Source of the DNA: Desulfitobacterium_A sp034927245
GTDB taxonomy: Bacteria; Bacillota; Desulfitobacteriia; Desulfitobacteriales; Desulfitobacteriaceae
Assembly (NCBI RefSeq): GCF_034927245.1
Contig: NZ_JAYFQK010000038.1
Location: 62,001 to 126,000 of the forward strand
Length of the DNA stretch: 64,000 bases
Direction: 5' to 3'
The translations under genes were made by a program, and so were the position numbers. Below are positions 49,994-57,535 of the stretch, in pieces. The notes beneath the pieces were generated by a model, which saw nothing but the letters and a program-made list of their open reading frames with translations, searched no databases and had not been told where the DNA came from. Position 1 is the first letter of the stretch, and each line of letters opens with the position of its first letter.

Positions 49994-50568
49994 TGTTCTT
50001 CCTCCTTATGCTTTTCTTGATAGAGCAACAACAATTCGCGGTATGGCATGAACGGCTCGACGGTCGCGCCATCCGTGTAGAAGAAAAGAATTCCCTTGAT
50101 GAGGTTGTGCCATTGCGCTGGAGTTCCTACGCTGGGGCAGTCCCATCCGCGCTTGTCAGGGTCTTTTCTGTCCTTGAAGTCGTCTGTTTTGCCTGTCGTG
50201 AGCCATGTCACGTAGGCGTTAATCAGGCGGCGGGATTTGTCTGCGACCGCTCCGAAGCCCTCAAAGTGTTCTATGAGGCGTTCGAGGTGCTTCTTTATCC
50301 CAGTGTAGTGGGCATGGATTGCGACGAGGGTTCGTATCGTCCGGGCGTCCGCGCCGGGGTATCGTTTTTCGATTGCTACTTCTAAGGCTTGTTCTGCTGG
50401 GAAAACAAAGCCGACGCTGAAATTTTCAGGGGTCTTCCACCAGAGTGCGCCGTGTTCGCTTTCGAGGATGCGTTCGGCGAGTTCTCCGAAATTCGCTTGC
50501 TTCCCCGCCTCGAAGGTATCCGCGAGCGATTCCAGAACATTCTTGATTCCTTGCTCGATGTCGTTCAT
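49990..50568 (-). CDS. Hypothetical phage protein, 192 residues
   Basis: Mainly helical and acidic at the start (MNDIEQGIKNVLESLADTFE) with ALWWKTPENFSVGFVFPAEQ in the middle and LLLLYQEKHKEEEQ at the end. No catalytic motif or membrane segment seen. It is coupled to both neighbours by ATGA overlaps. Not recognised. Confidence 0.7.
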   Translation of the reverse strand: MNDIEQGIKNVLESLADTFEAGKQANFGELAERILESEHGALWWKTPENFSVGFVFPAEQALEVAIEKRYPGADARTIRTLVAIHAHYTGIKKHLERLIEHFEGFGAVADKSRRLINAYVTWLTTGKTDDFKDRKDPDKRGWDCPSVGTPAQWHNLIKGILFFYTDGATVEPFMPYRELLLLYQEKHKEEEQ

Positions 50569-50795
50569 ATCTCCTCGCTCCTCTCCAGTATATTTAGTGA
50601 AATGATGTCGCCCTTTTTGAAGTGTGTAGACATTCCAAAATCGTTTACAAACCGAAAATCTCCGCTGTCTCTTTTAAACGCGCCCGACATTCTCTGCATC
50701 CACGCTCTGTTTCCATCGATGCTGCCTGTGACAGTAATCGGAACGTCCCACGGTATGTCGTCAAAGCTATCGATTCTCCCGGTTGTTTTATACAT
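50565..50795 (-). CDS. Hypothetical phage protein, 76 residues
   Basis: A small beta-rich protein (MYKTTGRIDSFDDIPWDVPI, HFKKGDIISLNILERSEEI). No cysteine pairs or helices that suggest a family. It follows a GGAGAG site and overlaps the next gene by 4 bp. Lower in G+C than neighbours by eye. Confidence 0.65.
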   Translation of the reverse strand: MYKTTGRIDSFDDIPWDVPITVTGSIDGNRAWMQRMSGAFKRDSGDFRFVNDFGMSTHFKKGDIISLNILERSEEI

Positions 50796-50819
50796 ATTTC
50801 TCTCCTTTCTGGCTGTCGC

Positions 50820-51083
50820 TCATATCTCAAATCCTCCATCTAAAACGCACTGGCGGCAGACCGCCTCATATTCCTCATCGCATTCTCCCTGTGGGCAGTT
50901 CTTGTTTCCTGCGTTGGCACAAACGTGATAGGTCATGGCTGCCTGTCCTTCGTCGTATGCGGTGTTCATGAGTTCTGTGGCATCGATGCGGATGCGCTGG
51001 CGCATCTCCTCGGTGAAGGTCTGTCCTACGAAGCCCGCCGTCGTGCGGCGCAGGTCGCCGAGAAGGTCGTGTCTGGTCTTCAT
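50820..51083 (-). CDS. Hypothetical Cys-rich phage protein, 87 residues
   Basis: MKTRHDLLGDLRRTTAGFVG, a helical first half and a C-terminal CANAGNKNCPQGECDEEY with further CRQC, possibly zinc-binding. ATG 51083 has AAAGGAGG 7-8 bases upstream and overlaps the ASCH gene by 4 bp. Function unknown. Confidence 0.7.
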   Translation of the reverse strand: MKTRHDLLGDLRRTTAGFVGQTFTEEMRQRIRIDATELMNTAYDEGQAAMTYHVCANAGNKNCPQGECDEEYEAVCRQCVLDGGFEI

Positions 51084-51652
51084 AGTGCGTCCTCCTTTTG
51101 GAATGTAATCACCCATACCCACGGGTTCGTGTCCCATCCGTATCCACGCTTGGCGTTGAGGCTGTCCCATAAGTGCGCGAATTTCTCAATCGCCCAGCCT
51201 CCTTCAGCCCATTCCATGTTTTCGCCCAGCGGCACCTTGATGATGCCCTCTGCGTAACAGTCCGCCTCTGTGATGTCCTGAAGCCGCTCCGCCCTGATAC
51301 TGGTAACGCGCAGGAACAGTCTCGCCGCCTTACGGGGCATGAAAATAGATGGCTTCCATTTAGGTTCCTTGGTGTATCCGGCTTCTTTTGCGCTGCCTCC
51401 ATCGGCTTTGTAAATTACATGGTCACACCAGTCGCCGTTCCATGTCTCCCTCACCCAGAGGATGTCGCCGACCGTGTAAGGGGATAGCCTATTTTCGGGG
51501 TCAGCCACAAACGAGGGGGAGAAGCCATCCTTTTCGAGCCATTCGAGCGCGGTTCCTTTTACTATCCGACGCGTCATGGTCTTGCGGTCGCCGAGGATGG
51601 CTTGCACCATAAGGGTGCTGAAAAGTATCGGGCGTTCTCTTTTGATGCTCAC
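51080..51652 (-). CDS. ASCH-domain-like phage protein
   Basis: 190 residues. It begins ERPILFSTLMVQAILGDRKT followed by MTRRIVKG, then VGDILWVRETW, FMPRKAARLFLRVTSIRAER and WVWVITFQKEDAL. The KTMTRR and VRETW motifs are typical of phage ASCH-fold proteins, which share the PUA-like fold and probably bind RNA or nucleotides. Some family members are RNases; activity here is not shown. Confidence 0.83.
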   Translation of the reverse strand: MSIKRERPILFSTLMVQAILGDRKTMTRRIVKGTALEWLEKDGFSPSFVADPENRLSPYTVGDILWVRETWNGDWCDHVIYKADGGSAKEAGYTKEPKWKPSIFMPRKAARLFLRVTSIRAERLQDITEADCYAEGIIKVPLGENMEWAEGGWAIEKFAHLWDSLNAKRGYGWDTNPWVWVITFQKEDAL

Positions 51653-51665
51653 GTCCTGTCCCTCC

Positions 51666-52046
51666 TTACTTTTCGTAAGTGCCGAGTACGCGCCGTTCGA
51701 TGCGGTCTTCGACGCGTCGGTTCATCCACATGAGGGCTTCCTCGATGTGGGTCAGCGCACAGGCGTTTTCCCGCGTGGCGTATTCGCCCTGCTGGAAGTG
51801 TTTCAGTCGGTCGCGGACGATTTCGAGCAGGTCGCTATCGATGACGCCATGGCGGGCGACGGGGTCTTTCCGTGCGCCCTTTTGGAATTGGATGGTTGCG
51901 ATTTCGAGTTCCGGTGCATCTCTCTCGGTGGGCGTGTTGCCGCTTCGTATCACGTAGTCGTGATACGCCCCTCCGGGTCCGATGTCGCCCGTCTGATAGA
52001 CGGTGTTTAGGTTCTCGCGTTTCTGGATGGTGCTAAGTTTGTTCAT
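51666..52046 (-). CDS. Tad1/Acb2-like candidate anti-defence cyclic-nucleotide sponge
   Basis: 126 residues. The N-terminus is a beta segment (NTVYQTGDIGPGGAYHDYVI, then LEIATIQFQKGARKDPVARH). The C-terminus is a helical hairpin (LLEIVRDRLKHFQQGEYATR, ENACALTHIEEALMWMNRRV) ending VEDRIERRVLGTYEK, close to the R-T-x-D-R-x-x-R-G-V-E-G-T ending of the Acb2/Tad1 hairpin family. Those phage proteins sequester signalling nucleotides of CBASS and Thoeris defence. The usual G in RGVEGT is R here. Assignment is from remembered family pattern, so moderate. Confidence 0.65.
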   Translation of the reverse strand: MNKLSTIQKRENLNTVYQTGDIGPGGAYHDYVIRSGNTPTERDAPELEIATIQFQKGARKDPVARHGVIDSDLLEIVRDRLKHFQQGEYATRENACALTHIEEALMWMNRRVEDRIERRVLGTYEK

Positions 52047-52048
52047 GG

Positions 52049-52492
52049 CTATTCCTCCTCATAAAATTCATTTTGCGGGCAGGTCTTACACCTGTCGCAT
52101 GGTTCATCGTCGTAATTACTACGCTGGTATCCGGCGCAGGTACCGTCTGGGTATTTGTGGGCATCGGCGCACATTGGCGGGGGCATCTTTACCGCCCGGT
52201 CGTCCCAGTATTCGTTGGCGAAAACTTTGATTGTGTCGCCTCCGAATGCCTCCACAATTTCGGGGAGGTTTCGGTTGACCGCATCGAGGTGGATGCCCTG
52301 CTGGTCGCACCAGTCGGTGGCGGCGGTCAGCTGGTCGTCACGGCGGCACGTCCAGAGGATGACCTTTGCGCCGTTCTCTTGCTCGCGCTTCAGCGCGGCG
52401 AGGGTTTCTGGTATCGGCTCCCCGATGTCGGGGAAGCGGTTTGTTACGAGGCATCCGTCGAAATCGACGGCGATGATTTTGGGGTGGTTCAT
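52049..52492 (-). CDS. HAD-superfamily hydrolase with Cys-rich tail
   Basis: 147 residues, with AVDFDGCLV (HAD motif I, nucleophile Asp near residue 10), KVILWTCRRDDQL (motif II) and KVFANEYWDDRAV (motif IV-like), as in BT0820-like small phosphatases found in phages. The last 35 residues add a CAGY...CDRCKTCPQ cluster, probably zinc-binding. Substrate unknown. Confidence 0.85.
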   Translation of the reverse strand: MNHPKIIAVDFDGCLVTNRFPDIGEPIPETLAALKREQENGAKVILWTCRRDDQLTAATDWCDQQGIHLDAVNRNLPEIVEAFGGDTIKVFANEYWDDRAVKMPPPMCADAHKYPDGTCAGYQRSNYDDEPCDRCKTCPQNEFYEEE

Positions 52493-52506
52493 AGTTCGTA
52501 TTCCTC

Positions 52507-52845
52507 CTATCCGCGAAGTCTGATAATTTCCAGTGCCAGCCGCTCGTTCTCCTTGGTGAGACGGCTGACCTCGGTTTTCAGCTTTGCCTTGTATCCGCTC
52601 TTGTCGAGCAGGGTTTCGAGCATTTCCGGCAGTGCGTCATAAAGCCGCCCGCACATTCCGCCGCCCGGATTCACCATCTGTGCGATTGTTTCGAGGGTGT
52701 TCCTGTACCACTCCTCGCGCTTTACAAACATCTCGCGAGTGCGGACATATAGCTTGCTGAACCTGCACGTTTCGCAGTTGAACGGCTCTTTCCACGCTTC
52801 GTCGAACGATTTTTCTATGGGCTTTTCGTCGGTTGTGTATTTCAT
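52507..52845 (-). CDS. Hypothetical phage protein with C-terminal coiled coil, 112 residues
   Basis: CETCRFSKLYVR near the N-terminus looks like half a zinc knuckle, with a second Cys near residue 65. The last 35 residues (KLKTEVSRLTKENERLALEI) are a leucine-heptad coiled coil. It overlaps the HNH gene by 4 bp. Function unknown. Confidence 0.7.
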   Translation of the reverse strand: MKYTTDEKPIEKSFDEAWKEPFNCETCRFSKLYVRTREMFVKREEWYRNTLETIAQMVNPGGGMCGRLYDALPEMLETLLDKSGYKAKLKTEVSRLTKENERLALEIIRLRG

Positions 52846-53195
52846 TTTGTCGCCTCCTGTTTCTCGAAGTAAAATGTCACCCTGTGGGGGTTAGGTTTGA
52901 CCAGCCCGAAGCGGACGGCGTTGCGATAGGTCACGCTGTCCCGCTTAAGGACGGCGGGGAATTTCTCGACCGCTTCTCTGAAATGCTCCAGCGTCCGCGT
53001 GTCCTTGTAGTGATTGCAAGAGCGGCAGGAGGGGAGCATATTATCCATCTCGTCTGCGCCGCCGTGGGCGAGTGGGATGACGTGGTCGACCGCCATCCGC
53101 TCGTATTCCAGTTCACACCCGCAGTAGGCACAATGTCCGTTTGTCTTCTGGTAAATTTCGCGCCGCTGGGCTTTCGTCAGCTGTCTGCGCTTCAT
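52842..53195 (-). CDS. HNH endonuclease
   Basis: 117 residues, with CAYCGCELEYERMAVDHVIP, LAHGGADEMDNMLPSCRSCN and HYK, a complete HNH with paired zinc cysteines. In this early region it is a free-standing nuclease, and the packaging-type HNH would instead lie by terminase. Role may be in DNA degradation or homing. Confidence 0.93.
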   Translation of the reverse strand: MKRRQLTKAQRREIYQKTNGHCAYCGCELEYERMAVDHVIPLAHGGADEMDNMLPSCRSCNHYKDTRTLEHFREAVEKFPAVLKRDSVTYRNAVRFGLVKPNPHRVTFYFEKQEATK

Positions 53196-53210
53196 TGGCT
53201 CCGCCTCCTT

Positions 53211-53594
53211 TCACGCGCCCGTGCGCTCGCATTTCTTTATCCATTTGGGCGGTATTTTGCCTTTGTAGATGTACCAGTCTTCGCTTCCCGACCAGCCCTC
53301 GACGATTTCCCTGTGTTCGGGCTTCAGGTCTTTCACGAAGGTCAATGCTCTGTAGAGTTTCCGCACCCTGCTGGGCGGTATCTCCACGGTCAGGCGGTAC
53401 GCCGTCCGGCTGTATGGGATGAGGTGACTGGTCGCCCAGCTTTGGTTCTTTGGGTCAGGGTCGGCTGTGAGCCATTGGCAGTCGTCTATGAAGGACGTGT
53501 GCCCGTCTCCCAGAAGCGGGAATTTCCCGAGCGTCAGTCCGTTTTTCCTGATGCCCTCGACCATGTGGGCGGGGCAGAAATGGTATAAAATCAT
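53211..53594 (-). CDS. Hypothetical phage protein, possibly ADP-ribosyltransferase-like
   Basis: 127 residues. MILYHFCPAHMVEGIRKNGL with TLGKFPLLGDGHTSFIDDCQ resembles the YH...I...G start of small ART/DarT-like folds, and YRLTVEIPPSRVRKLYRALT follows. No clear catalytic Glu is certain. Named only as a possibility; treat as unknown. Confidence 0.6.
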   Translation of the reverse strand: MILYHFCPAHMVEGIRKNGLTLGKFPLLGDGHTSFIDDCQWLTADPDPKNQSWATSHLIPYSRTAYRLTVEIPPSRVRKLYRALTFVKDLKPEHREIVEGWSGSEDWYIYKGKIPPKWIKKCERTGA

Positions 53595-54286
53595 GCGTTT
53601 GCCACCTCCTTACGCGTCCGGCTGTTTGCCCTGAAGAACGCGGCCGCAAAACCTGCCGGGGTTATTGCTCTTGCCGCCGCTCGGCGTTCGTCGCCGCGAA
53701 ACTGCTTGATGTAGTCCTCGTATTCGGGAGGATACTCGCATCGGCTCCATTCCGCCGCGTGTGTGCGCCCCTTGCGGCTGGTTCGAGGGGCGGGCTTTTC
53801 CTTGTGGGTCGGGGTCGGTGGGTTGAAATATCCCCATACGTCGGTCGCCTTGACGCGGTCTTCTCCGAATTGCCATTGCTCGAAGGTGTACTTTGGTACT
53901 CCGAGGAAGCGGCGGAGCAGTCCTCGCGGGTTCTCCAAAGCCCAGAAGTCGAGGTGGGCGTGGAGTTGCACCTCTTGGATTATCCTCATGCAAGCTGCGA
54001 CCGTCTCCATGCCTGCCGCGAGGTTTCGCGGTCTCGCTCCCTTGGCGATGCTGAATTCGGTACATGGGGGGGCGGCAAGGATGCCGACAAGGTCGCTGTA
54101 TAGCACCGTGTTGGTCTCGTGGTAGTGAACGTCCATCTGCTCGAAGTGCATTGCATGGGTTCCAAATTCCACCCGCGTCACGTCGTAGGCAGGGAGGGTT
54201 ATCAGTTCGACTTCGTATCCCGCTTCTCGGTATGGGCGGCTCCACGCTCCTGTCCCGCCGCAGAGGTCGAGGATTACATTTCGCAT
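53591..54286 (-). CDS. DNA (cytosine-5) methyltransferase-like protein
   Basis: 231 residues, with LDLCGGTGAWSRPYREAGYE (SAM motif I), AAPPCTEFSIAKGARPRN (motif IV with catalytic PC) and WALENPRGLLRR (motif VI ENP). Shorter than full restriction-type enzymes, as usual for phage versions. It may protect phage DNA from host restriction. It overlaps the next methylase by 13 bp. Confidence 0.88.
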   Translation of the reverse strand: MRNVILDLCGGTGAWSRPYREAGYEVELITLPAYDVTRVEFGTHAMHFEQMDVHYHETNTVLYSDLVGILAAPPCTEFSIAKGARPRNLAAGMETVAACMRIIQEVQLHAHLDFWALENPRGLLRRFLGVPKYTFEQWQFGEDRVKATDVWGYFNPPTPTHKEKPAPRTSRKGRTHAAEWSRCEYPPEYEDYIKQFRGDERRAAARAITPAGFAAAFFRANSRTRKEVANA

Positions 54287-55221
54287 TTTGCCAGCCTCCT
54301 CTCCGCGATGGCGACGTATTCAGGGTTGATGTCTATCCCGATGAACCTGCGCCCGTGGTACTGGGCGACCATGCCCGTCGTTCCACTTCCGCAGAAGGGG
54401 TCTATTACCAGCCCTCCGGGGCGGCTGCTTGCAAGGACGCAAGGCTCGATAAGGTCGGGCGGGAAGACCGCGAAGTGCGCCTCTTTGCACGGCTTTGTCG
54501 TGACCGTCCAGACGCTCCTCCTGTTGCGTGTGGTGACGGGCGGGTGGTCTTCGTTATGGTATCGGGCGTTGAAGCCCTCATACCTCTTACCGTGTCCGTC
54601 CTGCTTCCTGCGCCCGGCATTCTCTCTGGCTACGCCCTTGCTCCCGCGCGGCGGGTGTGGGTCGCCATCGACCGCCAGTTCCTTGACCGCGTCGCCGTCG
54701 TAGTAGTAATTCCGGGACTTGGTCAGCATGAATACGTACTCATGCGCCCGTGTGCATCGGTCTTTGACGCTTTCCGGCATGGCATTGGGCTTCTGCCAGA
54801 TTACGTCTTGTCGGAGGTACCAGCCGTCCGAGCGTAGCGCAAAAGCGAGGAGCCACGGTATCCCGATGAGGTCTTTGGGTTTCACGTTATCAAGTGCGCC
54901 TGTCGGGAGCGTCATCCCGCGCACCTTGCTTCTCTTAGCATCCTGGATGCCTCCACCGTTCGCGGTCTGTCCTTTTCCGCTCCCTGCGTAACTGTCGCCG
55001 ATGACTACCCAGAGGGTGCCATCGTCTTTGAGCGTTCGGCGCACCTCGCGGAATATCTCGACGAGGTTTTGGATAAACTCATTAGGGGTTGCCTCGGTGC
55101 CTATCTGCCCGTCCACACCATAGTCGCGTAAACCGAAGTATGGCGGGCTGGTGATGCAAGCGTCGACGGATGCGGTTTCTATCGTCCGCAGTCCGGCGAG
55201 CGCGTCAGCTGTGATAATCAT
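54274..55221 (-). CDS. Site-specific DNA methyltransferase (N4/N6 type)
   Basis: 315 residues from ATG 55221 (AAGGAGG 7 bases upstream). ACITSPPYFGLRDYG is motif IV (SPPY, more common in N4-cytosine enzymes), and LVIDPFCGSGTTGMVAQYHG is motif I near the C-terminus, so order is IV to I. It is the third methyltransferase of the phage, and adjacent to the cytosine-5 enzyme. Confidence 0.92.
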   Translation of the reverse strand: MIITADALAGLRTIETASVDACITSPPYFGLRDYGVDGQIGTEATPNEFIQNLVEIFREVRRTLKDDGTLWVVIGDSYAGSGKGQTANGGGIQDAKRSKVRGMTLPTGALDNVKPKDLIGIPWLLAFALRSDGWYLRQDVIWQKPNAMPESVKDRCTRAHEYVFMLTKSRNYYYDGDAVKELAVDGDPHPPRGSKGVARENAGRRKQDGHGKRYEGFNARYHNEDHPPVTTRNRRSVWTVTTKPCKEAHFAVFPPDLIEPCVLASSRPGGLVIDPFCGSGTTGMVAQYHGRRFIGIDINPEYVAIAERRLAKCEM

Positions 55222-55793
55222 CGCCATTCCTCCTTGAAAAAGTTGTGAAGTTGCCCGTCGTCGCCTCTCCGCCCTGTGAAGAACAGGTACCCGCTCGTTT
55301 CCGCATATGGCGGGAGGATGGGGGCGGTTTCGCCGCTCTCCCAAGCTGCCAGAGTATCTTCTACGACCGTCCGTATCTCGTCGGTGACGGGGTGCTTGGG
55401 CTTGTACCCGACGAATTGGCGGGGTGTGGTCAGCACTTCCTCCAGTGTGTCGCCGAAGCATCCGGCTTCGAGGCGGTTTATCACCGTCCACACGCAGAGG
55501 CTCTGTTCTGCAGGGGTGCATCCCCGCGCCTCTCCCCAGACCATCTTGGCGAGCATCTCGATCTCCCGTTCGGTGTAGCGCGGTTCTGGGGTCGCTTCCG
55601 GCGTTGGTGTGGGAGTTGCGCTCGCGGGTGACGGCGTAGGCGGCGAGGCGTAGGTGAGCGTCTGGGTGCGGGTCTGGGTTGCGTCCGGCATCCGCACCGC
55701 GACGGTCTTGTTATCTGTCGGCCACGCCGCGAAGGTGACGGCTCCTGCCATCAAAATCAGAAACGCGGCGGTGGCTGTAAGTAATCGTTTCAT
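55218..55793 (-). CDS. SleB-like cell wall hydrolase with signal sequence
   Basis: 191 residues from ATG 55793. An N-terminal hydrophobic signal (LLTATAAFLILMAGAVTFAA) and a Pro/Thr/Ala linker lead to the hydrolase_2 domain with EIEMLAKMVWGEARGCTPAE (catalytic Glu region) and WTVINRLEAGCFGDTLEEVL. This family cleaves cortex or wall glycan. Its place in the early region, far from the lysis cassette, is unusual. Confidence 0.9.
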   Translation of the reverse strand: MKRLLTATAAFLILMAGAVTFAAWPTDNKTVAVRMPDATQTRTQTLTYASPPTPSPASATPTPTPEATPEPRYTEREIEMLAKMVWGEARGCTPAEQSLCVWTVINRLEAGCFGDTLEEVLTTPRQFVGYKPKHPVTDEIRTVVEDTLAAWESGETAPILPPYAETSGYLFFTGRRGDDGQLHNFFKEEWR

Positions 55794-56848
55794 TTGCTCC
55801 TCCAATCCTGCCCTATCATCGTCATGGCGGTGGTGGTCTCATGGAGGCGGCTTAGTATGGCGCGTATCCTGTGTTCGCCGACGTTGCGTGGCGATTCCAT
55901 CGCTATCAGTCCGTCCTCGTTGAAGTTCGTCGTGATGATGACTGGCTTTTGGTTCTCGTATCGGTCGTTGAGTATCGCGTACAGTTGGGCGGTCGTCCAG
56001 TCTGTGGCTTGCTCCTTACCGAGGTCGTCGATGATGAGCAGGTCGCATTCCTTGTACCGCGCCAGTATCTTCCGCTCGGAGCCGTCGTCCTTGTCGAAGG
56101 TCTCCTTGATGTCCCTGAACAGGTCGTCGGCTGTTTTAAATATCACGCGCCATTCTTTCTCGATGAGGTAGAGCGCAATGGCGGCGGCGAGGTGGGTCTT
56201 ACCAGTGCCGAACGTCCCTTCGATGTAAAGTCCGCCACCCTCTACGGCGTGTCGCTCGAAGTTCTCCGCATAGGCGCGGGCTGTGTCGTAGGAGCGTTTT
56301 CGCTCTGCGGTGTCGGTCACGAAGTTCTCAAATGTCCGGCGCATGAAGCGTTGCTTGATGCCGCTCCTTTCGAGGAGTTCCGTTACTTTCGCCCGGTGCC
56401 ATTCCTCTCGTTCGCGGCGTTCGCGTTCCTCCTGCTGGCGTTTGGCTTCCGCGTCGCGCTCGGCCCATGCTTCTGTCGCTTCCGGGCAGTCGCACCTCTG
56501 TGGTACCTTTGACCATCCAGAGCAGGTCGGCTCCCTGTCGTGTATGTAGGGGCTGTTCGCTCTGGGTGGTTCGATTCTGCCGAGGTGATATAGCGTCTTT
56601 CCGCAGAATTCGCAGGTTACCGGCTCTGGGGCGCGGCTTCCTCCTTGGATTTTGCGCTCCCGGATTTCCTCCGAAGTGAGGACGCTGGCTCCGGCGTAGT
56701 ATTCGGTGCCGAAGTAAATCTCCGCCTCACTCGCCGTCAGGACTTGAACGTTTAAACCCAGTGCTTGGCTTGAAGCTGCTCCAATCTTCGCGCGGAGCGG
56801 CAGGTTTTCCATAACCTCCTCCAGCGTTTGAGGTTTTCCCACCGTCAT
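55790..56848 (-). CDS. DnaC-like helicase loader (AAA+ ATPase)
   Basis: About 352 residues, with YIEGTFGTGKTHLAAAIALY (Walker A, near 220), CDLLIIDDLGKEQATDWTTA (Walker B) and the YENQKPVIITTNFNEDGLIA sensor region, plus a Cys-rich N-terminal part (CEFCGKTL, CDCPEA). It loads the helicase on phage DNA. Start ATG 56848 overlaps the preceding gene by 122 bp; ATG 56812 with GGAGGAGGTT upstream is a strong alternative and still overlaps by 86 bp. Confidence 0.92.
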   Translation of the reverse strand: MTVGKPQTLEEVMENLPLRAKIGAASSQALGLNVQVLTASEAEIYFGTEYYAGASVLTSEEIRERKIQGGSRAPEPVTCEFCGKTLYHLGRIEPPRANSPYIHDREPTCSGWSKVPQRCDCPEATEAWAERDAEAKRQQEERERREREEWHRAKVTELLERSGIKQRFMRRTFENFVTDTAERKRSYDTARAYAENFERHAVEGGGLYIEGTFGTGKTHLAAAIALYLIEKEWRVIFKTADDLFRDIKETFDKDDGSERKILARYKECDLLIIDDLGKEQATDWTTAQLYAILNDRYENQKPVIITTNFNEDGLIAMESPRNVGEHRIRAILSRLHETTTAMTMIGQDWRSK

Positions 56849-57518
56849 CACCTCCTCCCGGCGTTAATTCGTCGTCCCATCGCCCCTGATTGAGCCATGT
56901 CGCGGGGTTCGGTATGTACCGTCCCTTCTCGCGTTGCCATTGCTCGCTCTGCTTGGCACTTTCTATCGCGTCGAGGATTTTGCGGAGAAGGGCGGCGGAG
57001 GGCTTGATTTTGTTCCACGCCTTGCGGGCCGCCTCTTTCCCGACTTTTTTCGGATAAGCAGACCAGAATTGGTCGAATGGAGGAGGGGCGGGAGGGGCGA
57101 CCGTTCCCGCGCCGTTTCCCCCTGTGGGGGGTAAGGGGGGAGTGTCCTTATCCCCATCCTTATCCACATCCACATCAGTAATCCTTAATCCTAAATCCTT
57201 ATCCTTATCCTCAGATATATCGCTTGCGGTTTGCTCGGGTTTTGCTTGCGGTTTGCTTGGCGTTTGCTCGTCGTTTGCTTCGCCTTTGCTTTTACCACCC
57301 TTTGAACCAGCCGCCGCTCTTGCTTGGCTTTTGTCAAGGGTTGGCTTGACAAGGGCGAACATCGCCTTTGCTACACCGCTTAATGCCATCTCCTCGCTGT
57401 CGATGCCGTACTGGATGATGGCATCGTAAAAGGCGAGTCTTTGCTTGTCGGTCAGTTCTTTGGCGGCTTCGTAGTAGCTGCGAAAGAACGTAAACGCCCT
57501 TTTTTCGTCGTCTGCCAC
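56727..57518 (-). CDS. Phage replication initiation protein (DUF6291/DnaD-like)
   Basis: 263 residues. The N-terminus RAFTFFRSYYEAAKELTDKQ matches DUF6291 replication proteins, the middle is low-complexity acidic/basic (EDKDKDLG, DVDVDKDGDKD), and the C-terminal helical part has FDQFWSAYPKKVGKEAARKA and YIPNPATWLNQGRWDDEL, a common phage initiator ending. Its gene contains the iterons and DnaA box listed separately, so it likely binds its own gene as the origin. Confidence 0.88.
   Translation of the reverse strand: MADDEKRAFTFFRSYYEAAKELTDKQRLAFYDAIIQYGIDSEEMALSGVAKAMFALVKPTLDKSQARAAAGSKGGKSKGEANDEQTPSKPQAKPEQTASDISEDKDKDLGLRITDVDVDKDGDKDTPPLPPTGGNGAGTVAPPAPPPFDQFWSAYPKKVGKEAARKAWNKIKPSAALLRKILDAIESAKQSEQWQREKGRYIPNPATWLNQGRWDDELTPGGGDDGGKTSNAGGGYGKPAAPREDWSSFKPSTGFKRSSPDGE
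57160..57290 (-). other. Candidate phage replication origin: DnaA box, AT-rich tract and 11-bp iterons
   Basis: Inside the initiator gene, TTTGCT (plus strand) starts at 57230, 57241, 57252, 57263, 57274 and 57285, six copies spaced exactly 11 bp, with a degenerate copy at 57219. The period is not a multiple of three, so codon repeats do not explain it. An AT-rich tract lies at 57178-57220 and a perfect DnaA box TTATCCACA at 57160-57168. This is the arrangement of theta-type phage origins placed in the initiator gene, as in lambda O. Confidence 0.75.
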
Positions 57519-57535
57519 GGTAGCCGCGCCTCCTT

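Noticed and set aside
53211..53594. Calling the gene a DarT-type ADP-ribosyltransferase
   Set aside because: Only the N-terminal YH...G pattern is similar; catalytic residues are not certain, so it is left as a possibility.
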